Positions 17,269-26,004 of a DNA stretch of 64,000 nucleotides are shown here, in pieces. The DNA is from CAYVUV01 sp964455095. GTDB taxonomy: Bacteria; Desulfobacterota; Binatia; HRBIN30; CADEER01. The stretch lies in contig CAYVUV010000077.1 in the NCBI GenBank assembly GCA_964455095.1, forward strand, positions 1-64,000. Direction: 5' to 3'. Position numbers and translations under genes: made by a program. Below the pieces are notes generated by a model, which worked only from the letters and a program-made list of their open reading frames with translations, was not told the origin of the DNA and did not search any database. Numbering within the stretch: position 1 is the first letter of the stretch; every line of letters begins with the position of its first letter.

Positions 17269-18207
17269 TCAATGCGTTGGCGAGAGGAATCGACGCAGAC
17301 CGGCACGCAGGTCACCTTCGTCGATTGCGGTGGCTCCGGCGGCTATCAGTGCGGCACTCTCCGCTTGCCAGGACAGAACGCACTGCCCCTCGTCGAGCGC
17401 CTGTAGGCAAATGCGCTCCGTCTCCCCGCCGGGGCGCGCGCTGGTCGCGACCAGGATATCGGCGGTGGCGGCGATCAACTCATCACGCCGTCGGCCGTTG
17501 TGCGGCGAGGCATGGTCGTGCGGGCGAAAGGGCGAAACCGCCAATGTGCGACAGCGGTTGAAGCGCGCCCGGCCCGGACCGAACCCAAACGGGTCGCGAT
17601 CGAGACTGCGCCCGAATGAGGCGAAAAGGCCGCGGTCGAGCACGATCGCGTGGGCCGCTCCGGTGGCGCGCACCGCGACGGCTGCGATGCGGTGAGTGGT
17701 TTTCATCCCGCCGGTGATCAATGTGAAGTGCTCGCCGTGTGCACATTGTGCGATTTGAACGGTGGCGCTGACGGTTTGATCGGTGATCGTGCGCGAGCAG
17801 AGGATGCCGAGCGTTGGGCCGTTCAGTGCGTCGATGTTGCCGTGCAGAAAGGCCAGCGGCGGCATGCCGCGGCGACGGGTCCATCGCGCTGGGTATGTCG
17901 CGTGGCCGGGCCAAGTTAGAACGACGCCCGCTGCCGCGAGATCGGTCGACAGCGCCCGACAGTGGCGTTCGTGGAACGCGCGGTAGGTACAGAGGCGCGC
18001 GACCGCGTCGGCCGGAAGGTCATACTCTTCCGCGAGGACCGTTTCAGGTATGTCGACAACGTCGCCGAGCGGCATTCCTTTTTCGCGGGCGCGCTTTTGG
18101 ATGCGGGCGAGGACCCGTTCGCCGACGTGAGGTAGCTCCGCCAGCATCAGCAGGGCGAGGAGATCGTCCATTGACAATAAGAGGTATCTCGTAGCGCTAC
18201 TAAACAT
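17269..18207 (-). CDS. Divergent DprA/Smf-like protein
   Basis: A 312-residue protein with an N-terminal helical region (about 1-85) and a Rossmann-like DprA region: YPARW, PPLAFLHG, LGILCSRTITD where DprA has a VAIVGSR-type strand, LITGGMK where it has SGGARG, and RRDELIAATADILV where it has RNRIIAGL. The fold fits, but the signature residues for ssDNA/RecA loading in classical DprA are altered. No other competence genes are nearby. ATG at 18207 is used; ATG at 18171 is possible. Confidence 0.68.
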   Translation of the reverse strand: MFSSATRYLLLSMDDLLALLMLAELPHVGERVLARIQKRAREKGMPLGDVVDIPETVLAEEYDLPADAVARLCTYRAFHERHCRALSTDLAAAGVVLTWPGHATYPARWTRRRGMPPLAFLHGNIDALNGPTLGILCSRTITDQTVSATVQIAQCAHGEHFTLITGGMKTTHRIAAVAVRATGAAHAIVLDRGLFASFGRSLDRDPFGFGPGRARFNRCRTLAVSPFRPHDHASPHNGRRRDELIAATADILVATSARPGGETERICLQALDEGQCVLSWQAESAALIAAGATAIDEGDLRAGLRRFLSPTH

Positions 18208-18309
18208 GTATCTCTATGAGAGCAGATGTTCAATCTCTGCGCCGGGGTAAACCTTTCCCGGACTCGGCGAGGTCCCGGCGGCAGAAGGCGCTGCGCGAGG
18301 CGCTGGCGG

Positions 18310-18504
18310 TCAATCCGGCGGGCGCAATTTGTCGTAGTGGCCGGCGCGCCGGCGGGCAAGCTCTGCCAGCTGCCGTTCCGCATCACGCTGGAAGCGGGGC
18401 TTGCGCAGTACAAGGAAGTAGAGGGCGACGAGAACGGCGCCCGCGGCCAGCCCGACGAGCGGGTGCTCGCGGAGGTACCGGATGCCTAGGAGAAGCTGCT
18501 CCAT
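18310..18504 (-). CDS. Small single-span membrane protein
   Basis: A roughly 64-residue protein with one clear transmembrane segment (LVGLAAGAVLVALYFLVL) followed by a basic, charged helical tail. Membrane helix plus soluble amphipathic tail is a sensible protein pattern. The start is uncertain: ATG at 18504 or GTG at 18516, neither with a strong ribosome-binding site. Function unknown. Confidence 0.5.
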   Translation of the reverse strand: MEQLLLGIRYLREHPLVGLAAGAVLVALYFLVLRKPRFQRDAERQLAELARRRAGHYDKLRPPD

Positions 18505-18516
18505 CGCCGCCGCCAC

Positions 18517-18770
18517 TGGTGCCGCAAAATAGTGAATTGGCGCATCTCACTCAACTGGGATGGCATGGGGGGTAGACTGAATGGGGGAGGGGGGTTCGCG
18601 CGTGTCCGAGCGGGACGCATCGGTTGACAGGTCTCTGCGGGGGCACGCAGCGGAGCAGTGCGCGCTCCTGCTCTGTGGCATCTGCCTTGGCGACCTTCCC
18701 TATATTGCAAACTCTCGGGTGATGACGCATATGGCCCTACCCGGCTTCGGGGCGGCGGGTGGGAGCGGCA
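18517..18770. other. Intergenic region upstream of the first Thr/Pro-rich secreted protein
   Basis: A 254-base stretch with no convincing gene. It contains a TTGACA near 18624 and a TATATT near 18700, but neither has a properly spaced partner, so no promoter is called. A short plus-strand open frame here lacks a ribosome-binding site and recognisable features. Confidence 0.4.
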
Positions 18771-21653
18771 ATGCGGATTGAGAGATTTGGCACGTGGAGC
18801 AGAATGCGCTGGCTCGCCGCCCGTGCTCGCGTTGCGGCGATCTGCTTGGGCCTTTGCCTCAGCGTCATGATGGTTGGAACGGGAGCAGCACAGGTCGTTG
18901 GCGATGCTGATTGCGACGGGGTACTGACCGATGCGGATATCGAGGCGGTTGCGTCGTCGGTATTTCGCGGCAGCGAATGTCCTACATCGGCGGATGCCAA
19001 TGAGGATGATCGCCTATCTGCCCCGGATGTCACACGGCTGTTGATGCTGCTTCGTGCAGTGGAGTTACCGACGGCAACTCGCAGTCCCCAGCCGACCGCA
19101 ACCGATACGCCTGTTCTGACCCCGAGCCCGACCCCTTCGCTTCCGGAGGCCACCCCGAGTCCAACGACAGGCGAGACGGTCTTCGCTTCACCCACCCAAA
19201 CCTCCGACATCCCACCGTCAGAGACCGCGACGCCGGGTGCTACCACCGTGGCTTCCGTGACGCCCCCCCCGCCGAGTCCGACCCGGACGGTTACTGCCGC
19301 CCTGCCCACGACTACGGTGACTCCTTCGGTGAGCGCCACCGCGAGTCCCGTGGCGACCGACACCGCCCCCCTCTCGACGTCGACGCCACCCCCGACGGTG
19401 ACGCCAACCCCGAGCACTGGGGGAACCTCGACTGAGACGCCAGAGCCGTCGCTCACCGCGCTCGACTCGCCGACGCCGACAGCTACTCCTGACGCAAGCC
19501 CTACGAGCGAAGCGACGCAGGTCGAGGAGTCGACCTCAACCCCGCCGCCAGTCGGGACTGCCACGGCGACGCCGTTCTTCTCCGCGACCGCGACTGGATC
19601 GCCGAGCCCCAGCCGCACGGCGAGCCCGACTGCGAGCCCGACTGAGATGACGACGCTTCCTCCGTCGCCTTCGCCCAGCATCGCGGCCGCGACCATTACA
19701 TCCACCGCGGGCATCGCCCCGACGGCGACGCGCACGCCACTCGCGACGCGCACGCCGACATCGAGTCGTACTTCGACTGTGGGGATAACGGACACGGTAA
19801 CACGTACGCCGAGCGTGACACGTACGCCGAGCGTGGCGCTTACGGTGGCTTCGCCCATCCCCGCTACGCCCACGCGCACGGTGACGTCGAGCCGTACGCC
19901 GACTGTAGGCATCCCGCCGACACCATCGCGCACGGTGACGTCGAGCCGCACGCCGACCGTAGGCATCCCGCCGACACCATCGCGCACGGTGACGTCGAGC
20001 CGCACGCCGACTGTAGGCGTCCCGCCGACACCATCGCGCACGGTGACGTCGAGCCGCACGCCGACCGTAGGAATCTCACCGACACCATCGCGCACGCCAA
20101 GTGCGACTCGTACGGCGTCGCTGTCGCCCACCTCGCTCGCTGCCAGTCCCACGTCGACTCACACCCAGACGAATACGCCTTTGCCGGCATCACCCACCCG
20201 CACGCCGAGCGAAACTCCTACGCCGACCTTCAGCCGAACAGCGACTAGGACCAAGACGCCGCCGCCGACCGGAGTACCCGCCACGGCAACTCCGCCACCG
20301 ACCGAAACGCCCGCGCCGACGGCGAGCCGAACGGCGACGACAACTCGCACGGCAACTGGCACGCGCCCACCTGCAACATCGACTCCAACGGCGACGAGCT
20401 CTCGGACGCCAACCGCGACCAGTGAACCGACTGCGACGCGCAGCGCGAGTGCGACACGAACGCCCAGCGTCACCTTACCTCCCTCGACTTCGACCCGCAC
20501 CGCAACCGGCAGCCGCACACCAACGCAGACAAGCGCGCCGACTTCGACGCGAACTGCGGTCGCTACCGCGACGGCGTCGGGTACGCCCTTGCCAGCAACT
20601 GCTACGCGCTCCGCAACGAGCAGCCGGACATCGACACAGACTCTGGCGCCGACCGCGACGCGCACCACCAGCTCGACACGCACCGTGACCGATACGCCCC
20701 GTCCATCGACCGCGACGGCAACGGCGACGAGCAGTCGAACGCAAACCCACACGCCTGTTCCAACGTTCACGCGGACCGCCAGTGTGACACGCACGGCCAC
20801 CGGGACGCCGTTGCCGGCAACGCCGACTCGTACGGCGACGAGCAGCCGAACCTCAACCGCGACGGCGATTCCTAGCGGCACGCGGACACATACGCCGACG
20901 CGTACGTTCACAGCCACTCCGCTGCCGCCGACCGCGACGCGCACCGCCACAGTGAGTCGGACGCCCACCAATACTCCGGTCGCGACCGCGACGCGTACGC
21001 CTACGCGCACGCTGACCATCACGCCCACACGGACTCGGACGCCTCTCGAGACCGGTGCGCGCATCAGCTACGTTGGCGCAATCGACGACGACGGATGTCC
21101 CTTCTGCTGTGCGTTCGCCTGCCAATCTCAACCCACGCCAACTCCCGCGTTTGATCCTGAGGGGCGCCAGATTTTCGTCCGCCACAGCGGTCAATTCCTG
21201 TTCGTCATTGAAGGGGCCCGCGGAACCTCCAATCGCGAGCCCGGCGAGAAGCTCGAGGTTTCCGGTGGTGAGCGTCCAGACGTTCAAGTGCTCTTCAGCA
21301 GAAATCTTGGAGATGGCAGCATCATCCCCTGCGACAAAGGCCCCGCGCCCCAACCGCTGGGCGGTGTTCCGGGCATTACGCCGCAGGATTTCGGCCCCGG
21401 AAGTGAAGTAACGACGGCGCTTCAGGACTTCGCTTGCCGGCTTACGGTCGAGAAGACGTCGGGCGATGCGTGCACACGCAATCGATTCGGACTCTTCAGC
21501 TTTATTGCGCCGACGACGCGAAAGCAGTTCTGCCTCGCAGTTCCCCGCACGACGGCATTCCCCGTCGGCGACACGATCGTGGCGCTTCAATTATTGGACA
21601 CCCAGGGTAACGTCGGTCCTCGAAAGGAAATTGTCATTCGCGTCGATCCCTGA
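18771..21653 (+). CDS. Secreted Thr/Pro-linker protein with dockerin-like head and Cys-containing C-terminal module
   Basis: About 960 residues. The N-terminus has a signal peptide ending VGTGAAQ and then a dockerin-like pair of Ca-binding loops (DADCDGVLTDADIE and DANEDDRLSAPDV). Residues of roughly 95-760 are a low-complexity Thr/Pro/Ser/Arg linker (TPT, SRTPT units) including four exact-period 18-residue repeats. The last 190 or so residues form a folded module with conserved Cys (PCD, DFACR, DACTRN, QFC) that is shared with the protein ending at 30962. Probably exported and surface-exposed, with the linker as a stalk. ATG 18771 is preferred to GTG 18759 because GGGAG precedes it. Confidence 0.85.
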   Translation: MRIERFGTWSRMRWLAARARVAAICLGLCLSVMMVGTGAAQVVGDADCDGVLTDADIEAVASSVFRGSECPTSADANEDDRLSAPDVTRLLMLLRAVELPTATRSPQPTATDTPVLTPSPTPSLPEATPSPTTGETVFASPTQTSDIPPSETATPGATTVASVTPPPPSPTRTVTAALPTTTVTPSVSATASPVATDTAPLSTSTPPPTVTPTPSTGGTSTETPEPSLTALDSPTPTATPDASPTSEATQVEESTSTPPPVGTATATPFFSATATGSPSPSRTASPTASPTEMTTLPPSPSPSIAAATITSTAGIAPTATRTPLATRTPTSSRTSTVGITDTVTRTPSVTRTPSVALTVASPIPATPTRTVTSSRTPTVGIPPTPSRTVTSSRTPTVGIPPTPSRTVTSSRTPTVGVPPTPSRTVTSSRTPTVGISPTPSRTPSATRTASLSPTSLAASPTSTHTQTNTPLPASPTRTPSETPTPTFSRTATRTKTPPPTGVPATATPPPTETPAPTASRTATTTRTATGTRPPATSTPTATSSRTPTATSEPTATRSASATRTPSVTLPPSTSTRTATGSRTPTQTSAPTSTRTAVATATASGTPLPATATRSATSSRTSTQTLAPTATRTTSSTRTVTDTPRPSTATATATSSRTQTHTPVPTFTRTASVTRTATGTPLPATPTRTATSSRTSTATAIPSGTRTHTPTRTFTATPLPPTATRTATVSRTPTNTPVATATRTPTRTLTITPTRTRTPLETGARISYVGAIDDDGCPFCCAFACQSQPTPTPAFDPEGRQIFVRHSGQFLFVIEGARGTSNREPGEKLEVSGGERPDVQVLFSRNLGDGSIIPCDKGPAPQPLGGVPGITPQDFGPGSEVTTALQDFACRLTVEKTSGDACTRNRFGLFSFIAPTTRKQFCLAVPRTTAFPVGDTIVALQLLDTQGNVGPRKEIVIRVDP
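19877..20092 (+). repeat. 54-bp coding tandem repeat (4 copies)
   Basis: Copies begin at 19877, 19931, 19985 and 20039, giving an exact 54-base period with few substitutions. Each copy encodes RTVTSSRTPTVGIPPTPS or a close variant. There are no spacers, and the repeats are in frame inside the linker of the secreted protein. Confidence 0.95.
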
Positions 21654-21777
21654 CCTCGGCAAGTGAAGTCGGGAAGTGCAGGGATCTACGCCGGCCGCGG
21701 TTTAGCGCGTGTGGGATCGTAGTTGGCGGTCCCGAGGGCGTCAGGCGAGACTGCGTTTCGAAGATTCGCTTTTCCGC

Positions 21778-21806
21778 TTGACAGCCAAAGCCTAAATTGC
21801 GATAAG
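21778..21806 (+). promoter_or_regulatory. Predicted sigma70-type promoter of the A-B-A-B operon
   Basis: TTGACA (21778-21783), a 17-base spacer and GATAAG (21801-21806) lie about 70 bases before the first gene of the paralogue operon. The -35 is a perfect match, the spacing is optimal and the -10 matches 4 of 6. Transcription would start near 21813, leaving a leader of about 64 bases. Confidence 0.65.
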
Positions 21807-21876
21807 CAGGACGCGTTCGAGGGGAGACACTCGAACCCTTGTACGTATGGGTGCAGTTACCGAAAGGAGGCGTGCA

Positions 21877-23415
21877 ATGCGAGTGCAGAAGCGAAATCCA
21901 TGGCTGACTGGCCTTGGTATGGTGCTGGCGGTGATCGCGCTGTCTGGAGTGCGAGCTGGCGCTGATGTCGCGTCGGACCAGGCGGGATCAGTGGTCATCT
22001 TTCCGAAGGTGATCGCCGACGGGACGCGTGACACGCTGATCTCGTTGACCAACACGACAAACATGCAGGCCTTCGTGCATTGCGAGTATGTACAAGGGAC
22101 CGGCATCTGCGAGACCTCGCCCGTCGCCGCACCCGTGTTTTGTACGCCGATAAACGAGGCCGGGGCGAGCACCGACTGTACGGCCGTGCCGGGCGAACGG
22201 TGTCTGGTGTCGTGGCAGTCGCAGAACTTCGACCTCATCCTGACGCGCCAGCAGCCGACCATTTGGCGAGTCTCGACGGGCCGTATCCAGGACCTGTTTG
22301 CCGACGCTGATGGCGAATGTGACAACACGGTCGTAGATGGTGTTGAGCGCCAGATTTGCCCTGGGTATTTCATTACCGTCGACGATCCGCTGAATCCGAC
22401 TGGTAACGTCACCCCACCTCCCGGGGCGCCCTTCTTCCGCGGCGAGCTCAAGTGCTTCCAGACGGACTCGACGATCACCAGCCTGAACGCCGGCGACGCA
22501 TTGAAGGGCGAAGCCATCATCGGCTACGATCCGGAAAGCCCGTTGGCGTCCCCCCAGATCAGCAAGTACAACTCGATCAATATCCAAGGCGAGCTTGGCT
22601 CTCCGGACGACCTTGTTCTCAAGCTGAACCAGACGCCCAATCGGGCTGCGGATGACCGCGGGGAGTACAACGCTTGCCCCGAATCGCTTGAGTTCACGGG
22701 CTTCTCTAACGGGGCCGAGAACGAAATCGCGAACGCGCTGACGCCGGCGGCTTGTACGCTAACCGGCTGCCCTGTGCGCACCGAGATCACGGTCATTCCC
22801 TGCTCCGAGGACTTCACTCGCGAGGAGGGGGCGAGAGTCGCGTTGCTCTTCCAGTTCTACGACGAGTTCGAGGTTCTGCAGAACTCTCAGAGCCCGGAGC
22901 TCGATTGCTGGGCCAACTATGACCTGGCCGACCTCACTACGGTGGTCAACACCACGACATTCTGGAAGACCCGCATAACTCCGCAAGGTAGCGGCCGCTG
23001 CCGTGAGGGAAACATAAACGACGTCTGCACTACGGACGCCCAATGCGGGCTCGGCGGCGTTTGCGGCCCAGTGTCTGGTATCCTCGCGGTCGTAGAGGAA
23101 TTCTACGAGAGTGATGCCTCGCTTGCTCCTCTCAGCACCGTTGCACCGGGCAGCGCCGCGTTCAATGCCACGATGGCGAACGATCCCCTCCAGGGTAACG
23201 ATGCCGATGTGGTCCGCAGCGGTCGCTGCCGGGGGCAGCTCAGCGTGCGCTGCGAAAGCGATGCTGGCTGCGGTGTCATTCCTGGTCACACGCTGTCGGG
23301 AATCTGCCGCAACTCGAATACCGACTGCGACGAAGATGATGATTGTGCCGGACCTGGCAGAGCGATCTGCGATATCTGCATGTCCGACGAGATCATCTTC
23401 GCTGACCTCGACTAA
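21877..23415 (+). CDS. Secreted paralogue, type A (copy 1)
   Basis: A 512-residue secreted protein of a family I do not recognise. The signal peptide ends near RAGADV. Family motifs: VVIFPKVI, ISLTNT, HCEY, FDLILTRQQPTIW, FFRGELKC, LKGEA, KYNSINIQG, PCSEDF, FYDEFE and LDCW. The C-terminal third adds Cys-rich segments of C-x-x-D-x-x-C type (CTTDAQC, CDEDDDC). ATG at 21877 follows AAAGGAGG by 6 bases, a near-perfect ribosome-binding site. It is the first gene of a four-gene operon and is closest to the third gene. Likely a beta-rich exported or surface protein. Confidence 0.88.
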   Translation: MRVQKRNPWLTGLGMVLAVIALSGVRAGADVASDQAGSVVIFPKVIADGTRDTLISLTNTTNMQAFVHCEYVQGTGICETSPVAAPVFCTPINEAGASTDCTAVPGERCLVSWQSQNFDLILTRQQPTIWRVSTGRIQDLFADADGECDNTVVDGVERQICPGYFITVDDPLNPTGNVTPPPGAPFFRGELKCFQTDSTITSLNAGDALKGEAIIGYDPESPLASPQISKYNSINIQGELGSPDDLVLKLNQTPNRAADDRGEYNACPESLEFTGFSNGAENEIANALTPAACTLTGCPVRTEITVIPCSEDFTREEGARVALLFQFYDEFEVLQNSQSPELDCWANYDLADLTTVVNTTTFWKTRITPQGSGRCREGNINDVCTTDAQCGLGGVCGPVSGILAVVEEFYESDASLAPLSTVAPGSAAFNATMANDPLQGNDADVVRSGRCRGQLSVRCESDAGCGVIPGHTLSGICRNSNTDCDEDDDCAGPGRAICDICMSDEIIFADLD

Positions 23416-23451
23416 TCGCGGGCACTCCCGACTGAGGAAAGGAGACATTCA

Positions 23452-24621
23452 ATGTTGACATCCAAGCGAGTTGGGTTCACGGGGGCGGCCACCGCGCTCG
23501 CCGTTGTGTCCGTCTTGGCAATGGCCCCGCAATCGCGAGCTGCAACCTTCTCCGATCAAGGGGCCGCGATTCTGATTTGGCCAAAGATCGCGGTAAGCGC
23601 CCTTGCGGACGTGCCGCTCGTCGACACCCTCGTTCAGATCAACAATCTTGATCGTACGAGCCAGACGGCGGCTCACTGTTTTTACGTCAATGCCAACAGC
23701 CACTGCGCCAATACGGGTGGCGTCTGCACTACCTCCTCCGACTGCGAATCTGGCGGCCTCTTTGCCTCTTGCGTCCCAGGATGGGTCGAGGTCAATTTCG
23801 ACGTGATTCTCACTCCGAATCAGCCTCTCGCGTGGAGCGCATCCGCTGGACTCGGCGGCAGCGATATTCCATGTCCCGGCACGTTGGGCAGCCGCTGCAG
23901 CGGCAACCAGGGCACTCGCGTTCCTCCAATCACCGAGCGCCCTTTCATTGGCGAGCTGAAGTGCATTCAGGCCGATCCCATCACGCGCTTCCCGGTCGAG
24001 TGCGCCGGCGCGACCTGCCAGAACGACCTTGCCGGGAATGCAACTGTTTTCGGGTTGGAAGCCGGTCAAATTGACGGCAAGGGCTACAACGCAGTCGGAC
24101 TCCGCGCGACTGCCAACAATGCAGATGGCGAGCTGGTCATCGGCGGTGAAGACCCCGAGTACGAACCCTGCGCCGAGGTCCTGATCCTCAACCACATTTT
24201 CGACAACGCCATCGACCCGATCTCGGGTGTTTATTCTGCACAGACGGAACTGACCCTTGCCCCCTGCACCGAGGACTTCCTTACGCAGGCGAACTCTGGC
24301 GTGACCGCTCAGTTCCTGGTCTACAACGAATTCGAGCAGCGGTTCTCGACGAGCCGGCAGGTCCGATGCCTCTTGGACAGCGTACTGTCCAACATTGACA
24401 CCTCCCAGTCTGAGCGCTCGGTATTCAGCTCTGGCGTCGCGGGCACCATTGCGGGACAAACGCGCATCCGAGGTGTAGGCGGTGGTCTCGTCGGCGTAGC
24501 CCTGCTGAACTTCCGCGACCTGGCTGCGTCTGTCGGGTTGACGTCCGCCGGGGCCGGCTACAACCTGAATGGCTTCGGCAACCGTGAGGATGCCGACCTG
24601 ATTCGGGTTCCTGCTCCCTGA
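23452..24621 (+). CDS. Secreted paralogue, type B (copy 1)
   Basis: A 389-residue secreted protein of the same family. The signal peptide ends near QSRAATF. It keeps the shared core (LIWPKIA, FDVILTPNQPLAW, PFIGELKC, GYNAVGLR, PCTEDF, YNEFEQRFS) and has type-B features found also in the fourth gene: VDTLVQI, a Cys-rich insert before VPGW, and AGTIAGQTRIRG near the C-terminus. ATG 23452 follows GAAAGGAG. It lies 36 bases after the type-A gene, so they are co-transcribed. Function unknown. Confidence 0.88.
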   Translation: MLTSKRVGFTGAATALAVVSVLAMAPQSRAATFSDQGAAILIWPKIAVSALADVPLVDTLVQINNLDRTSQTAAHCFYVNANSHCANTGGVCTTSSDCESGGLFASCVPGWVEVNFDVILTPNQPLAWSASAGLGGSDIPCPGTLGSRCSGNQGTRVPPITERPFIGELKCIQADPITRFPVECAGATCQNDLAGNATVFGLEAGQIDGKGYNAVGLRATANNADGELVIGGEDPEYEPCAEVLILNHIFDNAIDPISGVYSAQTELTLAPCTEDFLTQANSGVTAQFLVYNEFEQRFSTSRQVRCLLDSVLSNIDTSQSERSVFSSGVAGTIAGQTRIRGVGGGLVGVALLNFRDLAASVGLTSAGAGYNLNGFGNREDADLIRVPAP

Positions 24622-24693
24622 TCCAAGCGACATGCTCTCTTGGAGACCATTGTCGACACTGACTGCGCTGCGTATCCGAAAGGAGGACACTCC

Positions 24694-25941
24694 ATGGGCA
24701 CGGTGAAGGGGCTGCGAATCGGTTATGCCGCCGGGATCGTGGCTGGGCTCACGATTCTCGCTGCGACGACCGCGTTATCGCAAGAGGAACGCTTTACGAC
24801 TGAACGTCCCGCCTCAATCCTCATCTTCCCCAAGGTGATCAACACCACGGGCGGTCGGACGACTATCCAGATTACCAATACGTCGAACATGCTCGTTCAC
24901 GCTCATTGCTTCTACGTGAACGGTCAGACGCTCAATGGTATACCGGTCTGGCAGGTTACCGACTTCGAGATCGCGCTGACTCGTCAGCAGCCGACATTCT
25001 GGTCGGCGGGCGACGGTCGCCCTGTCGACCCAGGTGACGGCATTACTGGTATCGATCCGGGGTCCGTACCGCCGCTCCCACCGGGCTTTACCGGCGGACT
25101 CGTTTGCGTGCAGACGAATCCAGATGGCGGAACCAACGGCGACGCTAACGCGTTGAAGGGCGAGGCTACGGTCAGCCAGGACAATGAGACCGCACAGCTG
25201 GTCGGAGTGAGCAAGTACAACGCGGTGGGCATCCAGGGAATCGATGACGACGGCGATAACGTACTGAATCTCGATAACGCAGAATTCGCTGGCTGCCCTC
25301 TCGGTGCGCACCTCAATTTCGTTCCAGAGGGAGCCGAGGACGACATCATCAACCGGCTGGGGAATGGCCCGTCGGCTGTTAGCACCACCTTGGCGCTGAT
25401 GCCGTGCGACATGGACTTCGAGAATCTGGTGCCTGGCAACACGTCTCTGGGCTTCCAGTTCCGGGACGAATTCGAGACGGGTAATTCGCTAACGCCGGTG
25501 ATTGTCGACTGCTGGAGTGAGTTCAACCTCGACGCAGCTTCGATCGACCCGGCAATGGCGTCTACGTACTGGTACGCTCGAATCACTTCGACTGAGACCT
25601 CGCCCGGTGGGGGTGGTTTCGTTGGAGTTGCGAACGTACAGCGAATCGGTTTGAACGGAGCAATCGCGACCTCGGCCACCAACCTTCATTACCTTGGCAA
25701 CACGGCAACCGGATTCTGCTCCGCAGACGACACTACGGTGTGTAGTTCCGATCTGCAGTGCGCCGGCGGTGGGGGTACGTGCGTCAAGAACCTCGGCAAT
25801 GGGGTGATCGTGGCCGGCGTGTGTACCGCGGGGACATGTACTGCCGGCCGCGTGGGTGAAAGCTGCACTGTCAACGGGGACTGCACCACGAGACCAAGTG
25901 CTGTCATCCGGCTACCGGCATCGCTGGACAGGCAAGAGTAG
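24694..25941 (+). CDS. Secreted paralogue, type A (copy 2)
   Basis: A 415-residue secreted protein most like the first gene of the operon: LIFPKVI, ITNTSNM, FEIALTRQQPTFW, FTGGLVC, LKGEATVS, KYNAVGIQG, PCDMDF, QFRDEFETGN, VDCW. The signal peptide ends near TTALSQ. The C-terminus is Cys-rich (CSSDLQC, CTVNGDC). ATG 24694 is placed by AAAGGAGGACAC just upstream; an earlier in-frame ATG at 24640 has no such site and would put extra residues before the signal peptide. Confidence 0.88.
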   Translation: MGTVKGLRIGYAAGIVAGLTILAATTALSQEERFTTERPASILIFPKVINTTGGRTTIQITNTSNMLVHAHCFYVNGQTLNGIPVWQVTDFEIALTRQQPTFWSAGDGRPVDPGDGITGIDPGSVPPLPPGFTGGLVCVQTNPDGGTNGDANALKGEATVSQDNETAQLVGVSKYNAVGIQGIDDDGDNVLNLDNAEFAGCPLGAHLNFVPEGAEDDIINRLGNGPSAVSTTLALMPCDMDFENLVPGNTSLGFQFRDEFETGNSLTPVIVDCWSEFNLDAASIDPAMASTYWYARITSTETSPGGGGFVGVANVQRIGLNGAIATSATNLHYLGNTATGFCSADDTTVCSSDLQCAGGGGTCVKNLGNGVIVAGVCTAGTCTAGRVGESCTVNGDCTTRPSAVIRLPASLDRQE

Positions 25942-26004
25942 GGTCAGGAGGACGCCATGTACGATGACAGATTCCACCGTCCAGGCGTGGAAAGGAGTCG
26001 GGAA

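Noticed and set aside
19877..20092. CRISPR-like regularly spaced repeats
   Set aside because: Units are contiguous with no unique spacers, are in frame with a secreted protein, and no cas genes are present.
18737..21064. Long minus-strand open frames made of Val/Gly/Arg repeats opposite the first stalk protein
   Set aside because: They are complements of Thr/Pro codons with strong periodicity; no ribosome-binding site, signal or domain, and composition is not protein-like.
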